NCBI GenBank assembly: GCA_035610835.1
Contig: CM069448.1
Location: 3,348,001 to 3,412,000 of the forward strand
DNA: 64,000 nt
Source: Ophiura sarsii
Lineage: Eukaryota; Echinodermata; Ophiuroidea; Amphilepidida; Ophiuridae
Direction: 5' to 3'
The notes under the pieces were generated by a model that did not search any database, was not told the origin of the DNA, and saw only the letters and a list, made by a program, of their open reading frames with translations. Shown one piece after another: positions 1 through 44,571 of this stretch (within the stretch, counting starts at the first letter, position 1; every line of letters begins with the position of its first letter). Both the position numbers and the translations under genes were made by a program.

Positions 1-1336
1 TTATCATTCAGCCAACTCATTGAATATTCAGTTTAGGGGCTAATGAGCAAAACAATCGAACACTTTGGCGCAGTACTTTCGGGCAATTATTAGTAACCTA
101 TGCTCGGCGCGTTCTCATCTAACGATTAATTTCATAGGAACGCACTTGGTACGCAGCTATCGCGATTATTCATGAAGTAATGAATCTCTAACTAGAACCT
201 AAGAGCTCCAACGATGTACGCGCTATGAAGCCATGATTGTGTGCATATTATGTCTATGGGAACCGAGACAAATTGGAGACCAGAATTAGGGCATTTTTCT
301 AAAAACGCGATTCATTGTGGTGGTGGCTTTAAAACCTTCTTTGAATATTGACAATATTATTGTATTGTATTCATTTCACTATTTTTGAATAGAGGTCTCA
401 TCTTGACATCGATGAAATTTCGTCAGTGTAATCACTGGTCCTTAAAAACATAATGATGCAAATATGGTCTCATAAGTAGGTTTACTTTTATACAGGTGGC
501 GCTAGATGCCAAGGCCATGTAAATCAATGACGTCTTCCAACGGTGATGTGTACATGGTAAATTATAATGGTCCAACAACTGATTTTTGTAGGACGCCTTC
601 CAGAAGAATATTATTCTCAGACTTTTTTTTAAATTTTGTCATTTGTCACTCGTAGGTCTCAATTTATCTCTGTAAATGACAACCATTTTAAGCCTCATAC
701 TCCTCTGGCAGGCTACCCACAAGGATCCGTTTTGGACCATTATCGTTAAACATGTACACAGCACCGTTGGGAGACGTCATTGATTTACATGGCCTTGGCA
801 TCTAGCGCCACCTGTATAAAAAGTAAACCTACTTATGAGACCATATTTGCACCATAATGTTTTTAAGGACCAGTGATTACACTGACGAAATTTCATCGAT
901 ATAGCTCCTTCACTTCTGGGTGATGTCAAGAACCTTTTGATACCCCCTCGTATAATGGATTGTCAGGAGTATCAAGCTGTGTTTAACATTATCAGAAAGA
1001 AGATTCATCTCTCTCATGATGTTATAAAAGCACATTTCATGCTATAAACTGAACATCATGCACCAACTGTATTGACTGTAGAATAGGCCGGGTTCGAATC
1101 CCTTTTGTTGTCCGTACCGCCTGGCTACATGGATAACCTTTACACTTTCAATAGTCATGATAGCGTTATCAATCATGAAGTGACAATCATGACAATATTA
1201 TCGTTGATGCGAAAATCCTAAAACTTGTCAGTCTACATTTCACATTCAATGGTCAACAATCATCCAATGTACCTTTGGAACCTGAAACATTTCATTAAAG
1301 CCTATTAATTGTATAAATTGTTTTCAAACTTGACAG
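1..1336. other. Regucalcin intron, partial
   Basis: No coding exon could be supported left of the first regucalcin exon. The stretch is AT-rich and contains a palindromic miniature element at 408-900. It also has an isolated tRNA B-box-like word (GGGTTCGAATCCC) near 1089-1101 without the rest of a tRNA fold. The earlier regucalcin exons, about the first 115-120 residues by comparison with the family, must lie to the left of the window. Confidence 0.6.
408..900. mobile_element. Palindromic miniature element (foldback MITE)
   Basis: The two ends are long inverted repeats. The left arm starts ATCGATGAAATTTCGTCAGT and the right arm is its reverse complement, ending at 900. The arms are about 160 bp each (408 to ~575 and ~732 to 900) around a short unique centre. 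There is no coding capacity. It lies in the regucalcin intron. The superfamily is unassigned because I could not define a clean target duplication. Confidence 0.75.
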
Positions 1337-1552
1337 GCACAATGGGGAACGAGGAATCCCCGGCGGTACCAATACCAAAAAAAGGATCTTTATACTGTCT
1401 CGGTTCTGGCCGCTCTGTTACAAAACACGTCGAAAAGATCGATATAGCTAATGGTCTTGCCTGGAGTTGTGATCATAAAACTATGTATTACATCGACTCG
1501 TTGGCAGAAGGGGTTGATGCCTTTGATTACAACATCACAACAGGTACCATCA
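1337..1552 (+). CDS. RGN: Regucalcin exon (first in window)
   Basis: The acceptor is ...AACTTGACAG before 1337 and the donor is ATCA|GTAAGT after 1552, leaving phase 1. It encodes the GTM...TTGTI segment, including DIANGLAWS and YYIDSLAEG. An ATG upstream of the acceptor is intronic. A palindromic transposon begins only about 58 bp past the donor. Confidence 0.92.
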
Positions 1553-4252
1553 GTAAGTACGAAGATATCAGATCATATATTAACCCATATATAGTATTGC
1601 AACGAATGATATACACCTAGCACATTAAGTCCCTGACCAGGTGCTTTGAGGTTTGCTAATTCAAAATATATAATCGGTACAAAAAATTTGAGATAAACAT
1701 TAAATGAGCAAATTTCTTTTCCGCAGTTTGATACCTCATTCAACAAAATCGAATGGATACTTTTAAAGTTATGGCGATTTCAATGACAGCGCATGCAACA
1801 GAAAAGTTGCACTAGGTATAGGAATAATTGATTTGTTATGTGATTACTGTCATAACTGTGTGCTATCTGAACGAGACAGATGAATGGGTCTGGAGTGATA
1901 ACCGCAATGTGCGGGACAAAGGGTGTATCTGGCTGTGAAGAATACAAGTCTTAGCTGATTAGCTGTGAGTTTTTTCAGTGCGTAATCACACACAAATCAA
2001 TGATTTCCTATACCTAGTGCAACTTTTCTGTTGCATGCGCGGTCATTGAAATCGCCATAACTTTAAAAGTATTCATTCGATTTTGTTGAATGAGGTATCA
2101 AACTGCGGAGAAGAAATTTGCTCATTCAATGTATATCTCAAATTTTTGGTACCGATTATCTATTTTGAATTAGCTAACCTCAAAGCACCTGGTCAGGGAC
2201 TTTATGTGCTAGGTGTATACCTATTGCGTCTGGCCAAACCGTATAACTCTTAAGCTGATACCAATGTGTGTTGAAATTGAACGGAACTGCACCCTTGTAT
2301 CAAATTGTATGTTCCAAATCGACACTTAACGCTTTCCACGCGGCTATTATTTTTACCATACACAAAACGGATTTTTCAGAAACCTTTCATAATTACTGAC
2401 TAAACACTAGGCATGTTTGTACTCATTTCAATGCATTTCTCATGGTGATTCCAAATATGGTAATGAAATACAGTAATTTTGACATTTTTAAAAAAAAATT
2501 GTGAAATTTTGGACTGTCGTCTGCAGCTGCCTGCCGCGTGGAAAGTGTTAAGATGTTCCTAATTACACATGACCACTTCTTCACCTATTTAAATGTACAG
2601 TCGTTTAGATAAGGAAGATGTGGGTTAACGTACATGGTTAAAGCTGGCCTACCACTAGTCATTGGTAGTTCACCACAAACGAGCTGGTCATAAACCTCTT
2701 CACTTGATGACAGACTGCACAGAGTTAACATGGAGAAATTGAAACCTTTTCAAATTCCCAAGAGAACTGGATGTGGCTAGTAACCCAAAGTGGTAGCTCG
2801 CCTTTAAGGGAACACGAATAACCCTCCCACCTCCAGGTCGATGGATCTTCGTGTTACATTAGCTTGAACGATTTCCTGGATAATGTTAACTTCCAATTGT
2901 CATGAGTGTATCCATTTTGTTGCATAATTTTCACATAATTTCCGTTTTATCTGTTAATCTCAGATAATAATAATAATAATAATAAAAGGGTATTTATAAT
3001 GCGCCTCACGTTGTGAACACAAGCCCGAGGCGCATAACATACATGTATGAAGAAAAAAAATCCCTACTTTAGGGTCACTACAGTGTGATTCAGTATAACT
3101 TCCACCTATCACTATAAATCTGGCTTCCTCCTATTGTGTCTGATTGAAATATTTTGTTGGCAACGCTGTCGTCACATTAGGCATTGTTGGGGAGTCTTTC
3201 CAACACAATATAGACGCCAGTATACAATTCACTTCCTATTATTAAAGACCGTTTATGATATAATTGACATGTAAACCGATTTTGGGAACCCCTTGGGGTT
3301 GACTGCTCCACTTTGAAAAAGGTTCTTTCTGTGGACATTTCGTTATTGGTATCGAAACTGATTGACACACCACCCTTCCCACAGGTAACCGTCGCCAGGT
3401 CATAAACATACCACGAGACGAAGGCTTTCCCGATGGTATGAGTATCGACTCGGAAGGAATGTTATGGGTAGCATGTTTTAGTCAATCAACAATTAATAGA
3501 TATAACCCGAACACAGGTAGGTGAACAGTGGATAAAAACATTACGAACGTACCATTTAAATTTTAAGAAGGGACTGTTAATTTTGATCTTGATCAATAAA
3601 ATGCCATTCCGTCAAAGATGACTATTATATAGTTGTCAAACCTTATTTGACCAAAAACCATTTTCAATATTAGGACCCATCGGCCGCAATTCATTCACCT
3701 TAACCCTTATCCTGGTCAGTCTGGGAAAGACCATTTTTGTTTATCATTTTTTGAAGTAGAATATTAAAGTAGGTCGCCTCAAAACTGAAAAGACCTCAGC
3801 TTTTAGTCTTTTCTCTTCAGTTCTAGGTAGTAAGACTTTGTGGGGGCCTAAACGGTAATCTAGGACTAAATTCGTATGAGCCCTTGTGTTTAACTACTTA
3901 ATCATGAATAGAGGGTGCCCCCTGTAAAAGATCACATAATATGCCTAACTAATTAACGATAAATCATGGTGATATTTGAAGTGTCGATTAAAAGACCGAA
4001 CAGCTAATGATACTTATTTGTGCATTTTGTGTATTATCTAAATTTATTTCTATAGGAGAAAAATTGCAGACGATTAATTTTCCCGCCACTAACATTACAT
4101 CGTGTTGTTTTGGTGGACCAAACTATGAGGATCTGTACGTCACCACTTCCAGTTACATGATGCAATCGCAACAACCATTAGCTGGATCCATATTTGTGGT
4201 CAAAGGATTGGGGGTCAAAGGTCTTCCTGCCAATGTATACACTGATGTTTAA
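1337..4252 (+). CDS. RGN: Regucalcin (SMP-30/gluconolactonase family), 3' part
   Basis: Regucalcin is a cytosolic Ca2+/Zn2+-binding lactonase with a six-bladed beta-propeller fold; in many animals it acts as gluconolactonase. Three exons join in phase (1337-1552, 3385-3516, 4056-4252) and give about 181 residues, roughly the C-terminal 60% of a ~300-residue protein. Family signatures seen: GTM at the start; DIANGLAWS, matching the family NGLxWS motif with the metal-binding Asn; YYIDS; DAFDY; then the blade segment FPDGMSID with the DG metal/catalytic region and LWVAC; then TSCCFGG and GLGVKG before the stop. Exons 1 and 2 join as TISNRRQV, as in vertebrate regucalcin. The start codon and first exons lie off the left edge. 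No frameshift or stop interrupts the exons. It is convergent with the kinase gene, about 1.3 kb stop to stop. I am sure of the family and moderately sure it is the regucalcin orthologue rather than a paralogue. Confidence 0.92.
1611..2218. mobile_element. Long-TIR palindromic element in regucalcin intron
   Basis: The arms are about 205 bp and inverted: 1611-1819 starts TACACCTAGCACATTAAGTC and 2009-2218 is its reverse complement with a few mismatches. A roughly 190-bp unique centre contains no ORF. The inner ends of the arms carry TAGTGCAACTTTTCTGTTGC. The whole is 608 bp and able to fold on itself. Confidence 0.8.
2326..2551. mobile_element. TTAA-flanked miniature element, copy A
   Basis: TTAA occurs at 2326-2329 and 2548-2551. 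Between them lie inverted ends CGCTTTCCACGCGGC and GCCGCGTGGAAAGTG. A TTAA target duplication is known for piggyBac and Kolobok elements. The interior (GGCATGTTTGTACTCATTTC and following) recurs at about 40430-40634, and a truncated reverse copy lies at 25708-25815. Confidence 0.8.
2963..2985. repeat. (ATA)n microsatellite
   Basis: About eight tandem ATA units lie in the regucalcin intron, followed by AAAAGGGTATTTATAATGCG. Confidence 0.85.
3385..3516 (+). CDS. RGN: Regucalcin exon (middle in window)
   Basis: The acceptor is TTCCCACAG before 3385 and the donor is ACACAG|GTAGGT after 3516. It enters in phase 1 (completing a Ser codon) and leaves in phase 1. It encodes NRRQVINIPRDEG, FPDGMSIDSEG and LWVACFSQ. 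FPDGMSID matches the conserved PDGMCID region of regucalcins. Confidence 0.93.
4056..4252 (+). CDS. RGN: Regucalcin terminal exon with stop
   Basis: The acceptor is TTTCTATAG before 4056. It enters in phase 1 (G+GA) and ends at TAA 4250-4252. It encodes EKLQTINFP, TSCCFGGPNYEDLYVT and GLGVKGLPAN, the typical regucalcin C-terminus. A possible polyadenylation signal AATAAA lies near 4709, but the 3' end cannot be fixed from sequence alone. Confidence 0.93.
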
Positions 4253-4730
4253 TGTAGCAAAGCCTGTCTGTATCCTGTCTGACTGTTCTTCAGGGACAAA
4301 AGTGAAATCAAATATTTTTCAGTGTGGACTAATCATGTTTTCGCATTTTCATTTACATGTTTACTGAAAACAATGACAATTTCCATCCCAAACACACATA
4401 CCAATAAGCATTTGTGCACTTGGGAAATATTGAACCGTCACCCAACAAGTAAAGCCATTAATGGCTGCTTAAAATGAACCGTGTATGGACTTTTATTGCA
4501 TATTAAGATTCGTAGTGAATTTGGTAGGATTCCGAGCCGTATTCATTATTGGATTTGCGGGAGCAGGCCCAAAAGGAGCAAGTGAAGTCAAATGATGTTT
4601 TTCAATACTTATGATTGTATGCTCACGACTCAAATCCTACCGTACTTGCATAGTGTTCCCCATTTCTAATCGAATTTGACTGCACATTTAGATTTGGTAT
4701 TATTTGGAAATAAAATGTACAGCTCTTTTA

Positions 4731-4772
4731 AGAGAAAGAAGATACATTTAAAAATGTATCTTCTTTCTCTGT
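4731..4772. repeat. Perfect short hairpin
   Basis: AGAGAAAGAAGATACATTT is followed within a few bases by its reverse complement. The hairpin sits downstream of the regucalcin stop, in the inter-gene segment. It could be a tiny foldback remnant or a 3' UTR hairpin; the sequence does not decide. Confidence 0.6.
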
Positions 4773-4969
4773 GACAGAGTGTTTTTCATATGACCTATAA
4801 GTCTAAGAGAACTGACACCTTAACCAAAGTATTACACAAAATGTGATTCTCGACAGTGTTATTCTACATGTGTGGATAAAATATAACATTCCAAACAAGA
4901 ATGTAAGATGGATGTTGGCAATATTATCCCGAATTTGTATTGGTCAACTTGACTAATGGTTTTTCAGGT

Positions 4970-5194
4970 ACACTCTTTAATATGTTTAATGACACGCTGT
5001 CTTAGATATGTGAATTTTAACTATTCATTGAATTTTTGTCAAATTTATTTCCATATCAGTATCTTCTTTCATTAAGGGAATGTTCTGTTTAATAAAAGAA
5101 GATACTGATATGGAAATAAATTTGACAAGAGTCAATGAATAGTTAAGATTCACATATCTAAGACAGCGCTGTCATTTAACATGTTAAAGAGTGT
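4970..5194. mobile_element. Palindromic MITE between the convergent genes
   Basis: The ends ACACTCTTTAA and TTAAAGAGTGT are inverted, with arms of about 95 bp (for example ATATCAGTATCTTCTTT on both sides in opposite orientation). It has no coding capacity. Confidence 0.8.
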
Positions 5195-5462
5195 GAAATA
5201 GTGGCCTCCGGTCTAAAGGTGATCAAAAACACTTTTATTCCGAGTCAATATAAACATTTAATAGAAATAAAACAGCCGCACTTAAAATATTTTACATGTA
5301 GCATTGAAGACTTGTATTTAATCAAATACATAATTCTTTCAATCTTCGATTTTTTCTTTTACAAGTCCATTCGCTGGCCCTCTGCCTAAAATAATCTTTT
5401 AGCTACATAGTGCATGAGGATGACGCCATGATCAAAAAGGAAACGGTTTTCAGAGAAAACGG

Positions 5463-5468
5463 TTTATT
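5463..5468 (-). terminator. Candidate polyadenylation signal of the kinase gene
   Basis: On the - strand AATAAA lies about 75 nt downstream of the kinase stop codon (5543). It is the nearest canonical signal I see. Transcript data would be needed to confirm use. Confidence 0.4.
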
Positions 5469-5542
5469 CCATAGGTGGTATATTAGATACGTATGGCGTG
5501 GGTATAACAGTACATTATTGATGTCATTGATGATGTAGATAT

Positions 5543-38007
<32,465 letters not shown>

Positions 38008-38279
38008 CTGCAAGGGTGTTAACAATTGGGTCACGTGGGTGAGATAATTAATGTGGTCGTAATTATGAATTATATCAACCGCATTGCGCATGACAGTTGT
38101 CAATCACATTGAATGGCGAGAGTATGAATATGCAAACGACGTAGCGATGATAAATTAGTTTTGATGGCCAAGATGAGTGATTTTATTAAAGAATACAGTA
38201 TTAACCAACATAAACATAGATTGGTAGAGGTCTGGTGAAACAGGATAGAATAATACAGTGAGTGGAACCTTATTCAATA

Positions 38280-38588
38280 AGGGACGCACCAATAGATACT
38301 CTGGGGGGAGGGGGGGGGGGCAAGGAAGTAAAAACTTTGCCCACTATATCCAGGGGGGAAAACTGTGCCCACCAACCAGGAAGAAGAAAAAAAGTTGACC
38401 CACTGCCGAGTAAAAAAAACTGACTCACCCAACTCAATGTAGAGGAAAACATTGAAACCTAAAAAAGGCGGCGAAAAAAAAATGTCGCCGACTTCGGTTA
38501 GGAAAAAATAAATTCCGCCCGACCCCAACTTCCATGCCCCCCCCCGCCCCCCCCCCCCCCCCCCCTGAAAATAAAATGGTGCGTCCCT
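38280..38588. mobile_element. TIR element with G/C tracts
   Basis: Inverted ends AGGGACGCACCA and TGGTGCGTCCCT with TA on each outer side. Inside are a G-run near 38300-38320 and a C-run near 38538-38565. The Gly/Phe-rich - strand frame at 38274-38609 follows from base composition. Confidence 0.8.
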
Positions 38589-38691
38589 TACACACCGGTT
38601 ATACTTCAATTCTTCACCGCAATAGCCTAGTTAGGACTCTCCGAACCACGCCGAACTTACACTCACCGTATAGGCCTAGACCTGCACGTTT

Positions 38692-39094
38692 ATCGCAAGC
38701 CATGAGGTCCATAACGTATTGCGGCAACGCGTTGCTTTCGCAAACGGAATAAATCGCAATAACACAATATTTATAGTTTAAGATTGTTGGATATCCAATA
38801 CTTATAGTTTTAGCTTGTGCCTCCTTGTTTTTACCTCCCCGACGCCTCCTTGTTTTTACCTCCCCGACCACCAACCCCCTGAGTGCTTTGGCATATTATT
38901 ATGTTTCAAAATCATTTCAACAGTGTCAAATATTGCGATTTATTCCGTTCCCAAAACAACGCGTTGCTTTGGCCAAAACAACACGTTGCTTTGGAAAACA
39001 ACACGTGGTCAAAAGCCGTAATCTTATTGGCTCGCTAGGCTTTGGGAAAGCAACGCGTTGTCCCAATACGTTATGGACCTCATGGCTTGCGATA
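38692..39094. mobile_element. TIR element with AACGCGTTG subrepeats
   Basis: Perfect 30-bp inverted ends: ATCGCAAGCCATGAGGTCCA plus TAACGTATTG, and the reverse complement at 39065-39094. The interior repeats CAACGCGTTGCTTTGG-like words (38733, 38957, 38978, 39050). Confidence 0.88.
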
Positions 39095-40091
39095 CACGTT
39101 GTACACGATGAATGTGGTAGAGGAGAAATTCTACAATTAAATTTGATTATCAGCTTAAACCACGGAAAGAGACTCCGATAACTATCCTCACTGAATTTAA
39201 GATTTAATTGTCTGGGCCTTCAGGGCCATGGTAGAACCACTTGTGGAACCCCTGGTTTGTCGGCAAATCAGAGAACGTCGAAAAACAGCGGTGCAGAGGA
39301 AGAGGCAAAAAAGTTAACCAATTTTACTCATTTTACAGTACTCCATGGTACAAGGTATAAACATGGAAGTATGGAAGTAGGCCATACTATAAATATTAAT
39401 TTTATTTGTGCGTATGCGCGGTCCTTTTTTCGGCCATTTGCCGATTGTAGGAGGCCTCTTTTCAATTTCAGGGTACCCCTGTGGATTGGTATTCACATAA
39501 TGCATGGATTGTCGAGAGAATTTTGTTCAATAATGTCTCCGAGTTCCACGTTTAAATTATTAAAATGTTTCATGACAATTTTGATCAAACCAGAACTATA
39601 GTTTAGATATGTTGTTGGTGTATAGTCATTTAGACACAATCTAAATACAATGATCACTAATTCATCGCACATGTTTCTCAATTCCCCTAAATATTTGTAG
39701 AATGTATGCCAGCTTTTATAATTGCATGTTTATAGTTCTCAGATAACAATTATAACGGGGAGCGGGCTAAACTAAATAAATGAAAATCCAAACCGATAAT
39801 ATAAACTAAATTTCCATCAACACAAATCAAATAATACCAGTCAAAATAATGTTCTCTTCGGATGTGTCAGTTCTTGTTTTCTATGAAAATTCCAAAGTAA
39901 CAGTGACGACTAACCCACGTGGAGATATCTCCAGGGAAAGCAGGAGTTGTGTTACTGAAATGAAATAGGTGCATCGCTGAGTGATCAGTGTTGTCTTAGC
40001 GTAAGAGCCGTAAATTACTGAAATGACATTGATAATACGCCGTTCAGCTAATTAGTGCTTTAGTGCTGGGCGTATCGACTTCTGGACCAAG

Positions 40092-40191
40092 ATGAAGAGT
40101 AGCGATGATAGAAGATCTGTTGACACAATGACATCCTTGGAAATGTCGTCACGTGATCAAAGTATGTGTGAAATTATGGGACGGATGGACG
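40092..40191 (+). CDS. Weak candidate 5' coding exon
   Basis: ATG in the context CCAAGATGA opens MKSSDDRRSVDTMTSLEMSS then RDQSMCEIMGRMDG, ending at a donor-like GACG|GTAATA. Composition is protein-like and conserved-looking, but no domain is recognised and no continuation was found. Confidence 0.2.
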
Positions 40192-40424
40192 GTAATAATT
40201 CAAATTAAGATTTATAGATTAGTGTTGAAATACGACCCGTGGAGGAAATAACTAGGGCCATCAATTAGTCCGTCCTAGCCCAAAAGGCCTATAAACCACT
40301 GCTCGCGTAGGCCTGTAGTATGGTTATGTTCTCCGATCACTATTATAAAGCATGCCTTAAAGAATTACGGCGCATTCATCATGTTCATAAGATCGGAAGA
40401 TTTTACCCTACCGTATAGGCCTAT

Positions 40425-40634
40425 ACAAAACAGATTTGTCAGAAACCCAACTTTCAAGGTCTACTTTAAGAATTACTGAACCAATATTAGGCATGTTTTT
40501 ATTTATTTTAATGCATTTTTCATGGCGATTCCAAACTATGGTAATGAAATTCAATAATGTTGATGTTTTTTAACCATTTTGTGAAGATTTGGAATGTCGT
40601 CTGCGTGCAGCCGCCTAGTGCCGCATGGAAAGCG
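40425..40634. mobile_element. TTAA-type miniature element, copy B
   Basis: Shares with 2330-2547 the words AGGCATGTTTTTATTTATTT, CATGGCGATTCCAAACTATG, GTCGTCTGCGTGCAGC and a right end GCCGCATGGAAAGCG followed by TTAA (40635-40638). The left end is degraded. Confidence 0.7.
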
Positions 40635-41637
40635 TTAAAAGGATGTCTTGAAGGAATCTGGTTCCTATATCATGCAAACTATTGAATTATTGTAATACAT
40701 GGTATGTACTGTCGAGATGGACGATGCCTAAATCAAGTAGCATTTTTTCCTAGCACCTGTTTCTGTAGATTTCTGGACGCATTGTGATTAAAAATTGACA
40801 TCGTGTGTCTATATTTGACATTGCATGCATCTGACGCCCGCCCCCTGTCGGTAGACCCCATTATCGGTATTATTTTAGCACCAGACCTTGACCTATTGAT
40901 GACCAACGTAACGCACTTGGCCCTCGACAAACCCGGGGACTAACAACGCTAGCTGTTAATTAGACTTGACCGTGTTAGAATAATTCAGAATATAGCGAGG
41001 AGGTTAGCAACAGGTCATCGAATAGTGGTATAGTCAAGAAAAAAGAGAAGAAATTATTAAATAATTTAGCCTTTGGGGGAACAAGTAGCGTGGTTGTAAA
41101 ACAATTTCGGGGGTAATTCTGTTATACCCTTCACCGAGGTATATTCATAGTGCATGATTTTTAAAGAACGATGCATACTACCGATAACAGAATTAGGCTA
41201 TGCCCAATTCGCCAATTTAACATAATTAACCATCCCTAAATATACATGTACATGATATAGGCCTATAAAAATAACAATACCAAAACTTTTACTGGTGTAA
41301 TGTAATGAATAAAAAATTAAAACATGATATTGGTCTACCCTAAAATATGAACTATTTCATCACAAATGAATTGATTCATCACTACATGTACGAGTTGGTC
41401 GTTTCGCTTAAAGTATAGTTTCTTTTCAGGTGTTTTATTTCCTTGAATTATTAATAATCATCATCCAATGATACCAATGCAATCGATCCGTGTGGTTCGC
41501 GTCAAGATATTTATTCAAAATTAACAATTTGGCAGGTAATTGATATTATCCTAAACCCTGGCGTAACCATGGCATCCATCACACATGTGGCGTGTAATAT
41601 GGTAAACAATTGAACATGAAGTGCATGTTGTACGCCT

Positions 41638-41900
41638 GCACAGCCCTTTTATGGCAAAAGGATGTATCTTATATGTACTTTCCTAATGATATACTTCCTT
41701 TTAACATGGATTGTGTTAACTTGGTTCAATAATCCTCACTTAGGAAAAGGTTGCAACTTGTAAAGACAATAAAAGTAAGATACTGCCTTTTACCACTACA
41801 TGATTTATGGAGAAAAAAGCTAACTTTGATCATGTTAAAAGGAAGTATCTGTTAAAAAACTACATATACGATACATTCTTTTGCCATAAAAGGGCTGTGC
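41638..41900. mobile_element. TIR miniature element
   Basis: GCACAGCCCTTTTATGGCAA plus AAGGATGTATC faces GATACATTCTTTTGCCATAA plus AAGGGCTGTGC. The inner pairs include ATACTTCCTTTTAACATG / CATGTTAAAAGGAAGTAT. Non-coding. Confidence 0.88.
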
Positions 41901-42180
41901 AGTATAATAGTTTTATATGACAATAGGCCTAAAACCCTATGCCATGCCACGTAACGAAGGTCTAAATAAAAGTCACTCCAATTGCAGAAAATACAAATTT
42001 GATGTCAGCATGTCAACCCTGATAGCAATTTTGTTATAAAACATAAGTTTACCATCAAAGAAGATTTCTTGTGCAGTCCAGCATGCTTCACTTCATCACA
42101 TGACCACTTGTTTCTTTCACCAGTGTCTTTACTGGCATAACATTGCAATGAAAGGCTTACAATGTTGTTAAACGAGGGTC

Positions 42181-42553
42181 TTTAAAGGTAGATGAGTAGA
42201 TGAACCGATCACATTTTCGTAACACAGAATTATTTCAAACATACGGAGATTTTCATATCATATGAAAGCTCGTATTTTTCTCATCATCATACTGAAATTT
42301 GACGGCCTAAATCGGTATAATTACGGAGAAATCGATGAAATAACGTCGAATTACCGCGAATGGTGGTAACCACCGATATAGTTTGTGTACTACTCAATGG
42401 GTACAGTTCACAGCATCTTGTGCGTCTAAAATAAGAACCATTAGAGCTATGCAACTCAAACTTTGGAACACGACTTTTTTAAGGATGACCTTTCATGTAG
42501 AATAGAAAACTTCAAGTTGAAAATCGGAATGTGATCGGGTCATCTACCTTTAA
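42181..42553. mobile_element. TIR element, family R, copy 2
   Basis: Ends TTTAAAGGTAGATGA and TCATCTACCTTTAA. Shares its interior with 31831-32217 in the same orientation, including ACTCAATGGG, AGAACCATTAGAGCTATGCA and AAGGATGACCTTTCATGTA. Confidence 0.82.
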
Positions 42554-43559
42554 GAAAATCCTGCTGCAAGTACATGATGTAACAAATGACATCAATGTAG
42601 GCCTACATGTAGTCCTTGTTTTTCTTTCCTTTAGTTTACCATCATTATTCACTTGTTAACGCTTCACATATCGAACGGTTAATTAAAGTAGTGCCAGTGC
42701 ATGGATATAGGCCTAAGACCAATGTTATCAATACAATCAAATCAATTCTATCACATTACATCGGGAAATTAATCATGTACAACGTGGCATTTATATTATA
42801 AAATATACTCAATGCACTTGGCATTGATATCATTATCACGATGTGTTTAAACAAGTTATGTCAATGTAAAGTCACCAAGATTTATAACGGACCATAAACT
42901 GTTACTATGCGTCTGCCATACAAACAGGTAATGAGACTAATGTTTTTATGACAAGACGAAGTTTACACAATAGCTCAAAATGAACCCTACACACACAGTT
43001 TGTGTGCAAAATTAACAACATTTTTGCAAAAATCCAAATAAACACTTTTGGGCATGTAAACACTGGTAAACCGCTATTTGAAACACCGACGAACGTCGAC
43101 AAATTGTGTGGTCTTCGCATCAGCGATTATCTGACTAAAACAAAAAGTTTGGCTAGCGGGCGCGATTAGATCTGTATTGAAAGTTGCTCAAGATTTGAAG
43201 AATGCAAGTGATAACATGATTACATTATTATCTTAAAAGTGTTTGTTAACTTTTCAACCATATCATGACGGTTTATTTGACATATTATGATGTTTATTAT
43301 AGGCCTGGGATGTGGGGTGCGTGAGAAAAACATTTTGTAGGAATAGGCCTAACCTATCCGGGAACCTATCATTTCAGTCCTATGGATGGCATAATGTTAC
43401 ATGTAGGCTATATAATAATACAAGCATTTTTGTATCAAATTCAATGAGGATTATATACTTGTACCGGATCCGATCCACTTTTCGCCAACATCAGATAAGC
43501 ATCTGTCTCCTTTAACCCCCTGTAATATTTTTGGCTTTAAAAACAGTGTATACTCTCTT

Positions 43560-43772
43560 AGTCTTAAATCAAAAGATTGAAAAGTCAATCTTAAAGATTG
43601 TGCTGAGGGAAAGATTTTAAAAGATTGAAAATATTCAATCTAATAATAGAGTGAAATTTCAATATATCGGACTGAAATTTCACTTATAAGATTGAACATT
43701 TTTAATCTTTTAAGATCTTTCCCTCAGCACAATCTTTAAGATTAACTTTACAATCTTTTGATAAAGAGAGAA
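43560..43772. mobile_element. Full palindromic MITE (AATCTTTTAAGATC family)
   Basis: The left arm reads AAATCAAAAGATTGAAAAGT and the right arm its complement, with shared TCTTTCCCTCAGCACAATCT. The arms are about 95 bp and the centre is near TATATCGGACTGAAATTTCA. Non-coding. Confidence 0.88.
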
Positions 43773-44571
43773 TAGTAGGCCTATATTACTCAATTTGCTT
43801 GTTGTGTGTTTGGTGAAAACGCTTATTAATTCCAGGCTCGAATCAAACAAACACTATTAAACAAAATCTGAAGTTTGATACAAATTTGTAGACTTGATCG
43901 ATAAAAGAAGTGGATATTTTATGCGATATCCTTTTCTTTTAAAAACGTGTTCAGATATCTTCACATTAAGGATCAAATTAATAAGGTTAGTGTGAAAAAA
44001 TTGCTCCTTAATTCTCCCATCCTGTCTTGTATACAGGAAACTATTTGCTTGCATTGACTGTTTTCGTTATGTTTACTAAAACACATAAAGCACAGTGTAT
44101 CTACAGAAGTAGGCCTACCGCTATAGGTATCAACAGCGCCATCATTCACATTGCTGCTTCGTTTTCCAAATGCTCATGCTGTACAAGTTAACACTGTTCC
44201 CTCTAGGGGCCCCATCTCAAAACCGATTCACCTATCAGTTTCATCCATACATGGCTATCCCCGAAAACATCCTAGGGACCATACCAATATAGGGACCAAC
44301 TTTATATCCACATAGTTAGGAAATTATTCCATAGACACATGTTATGTACCTATTGCCGACGGCAGGTATTCCTTCTATTTGCACATCCGTTTTGTAAATT
44401 ACAATTCATGAAGTAAAATTTTGAAACGTTCAAATTCCTAAACTTAACAACATTTTACTTGTGATGGCTTCCCTTGAATTGACAGATTACCAACCCACGG
44501 TGTTTATAGACAAACAACAACAAATATTAACATAGACGAATGTCTCAACTCCATAAATAAGCAAGGACATA

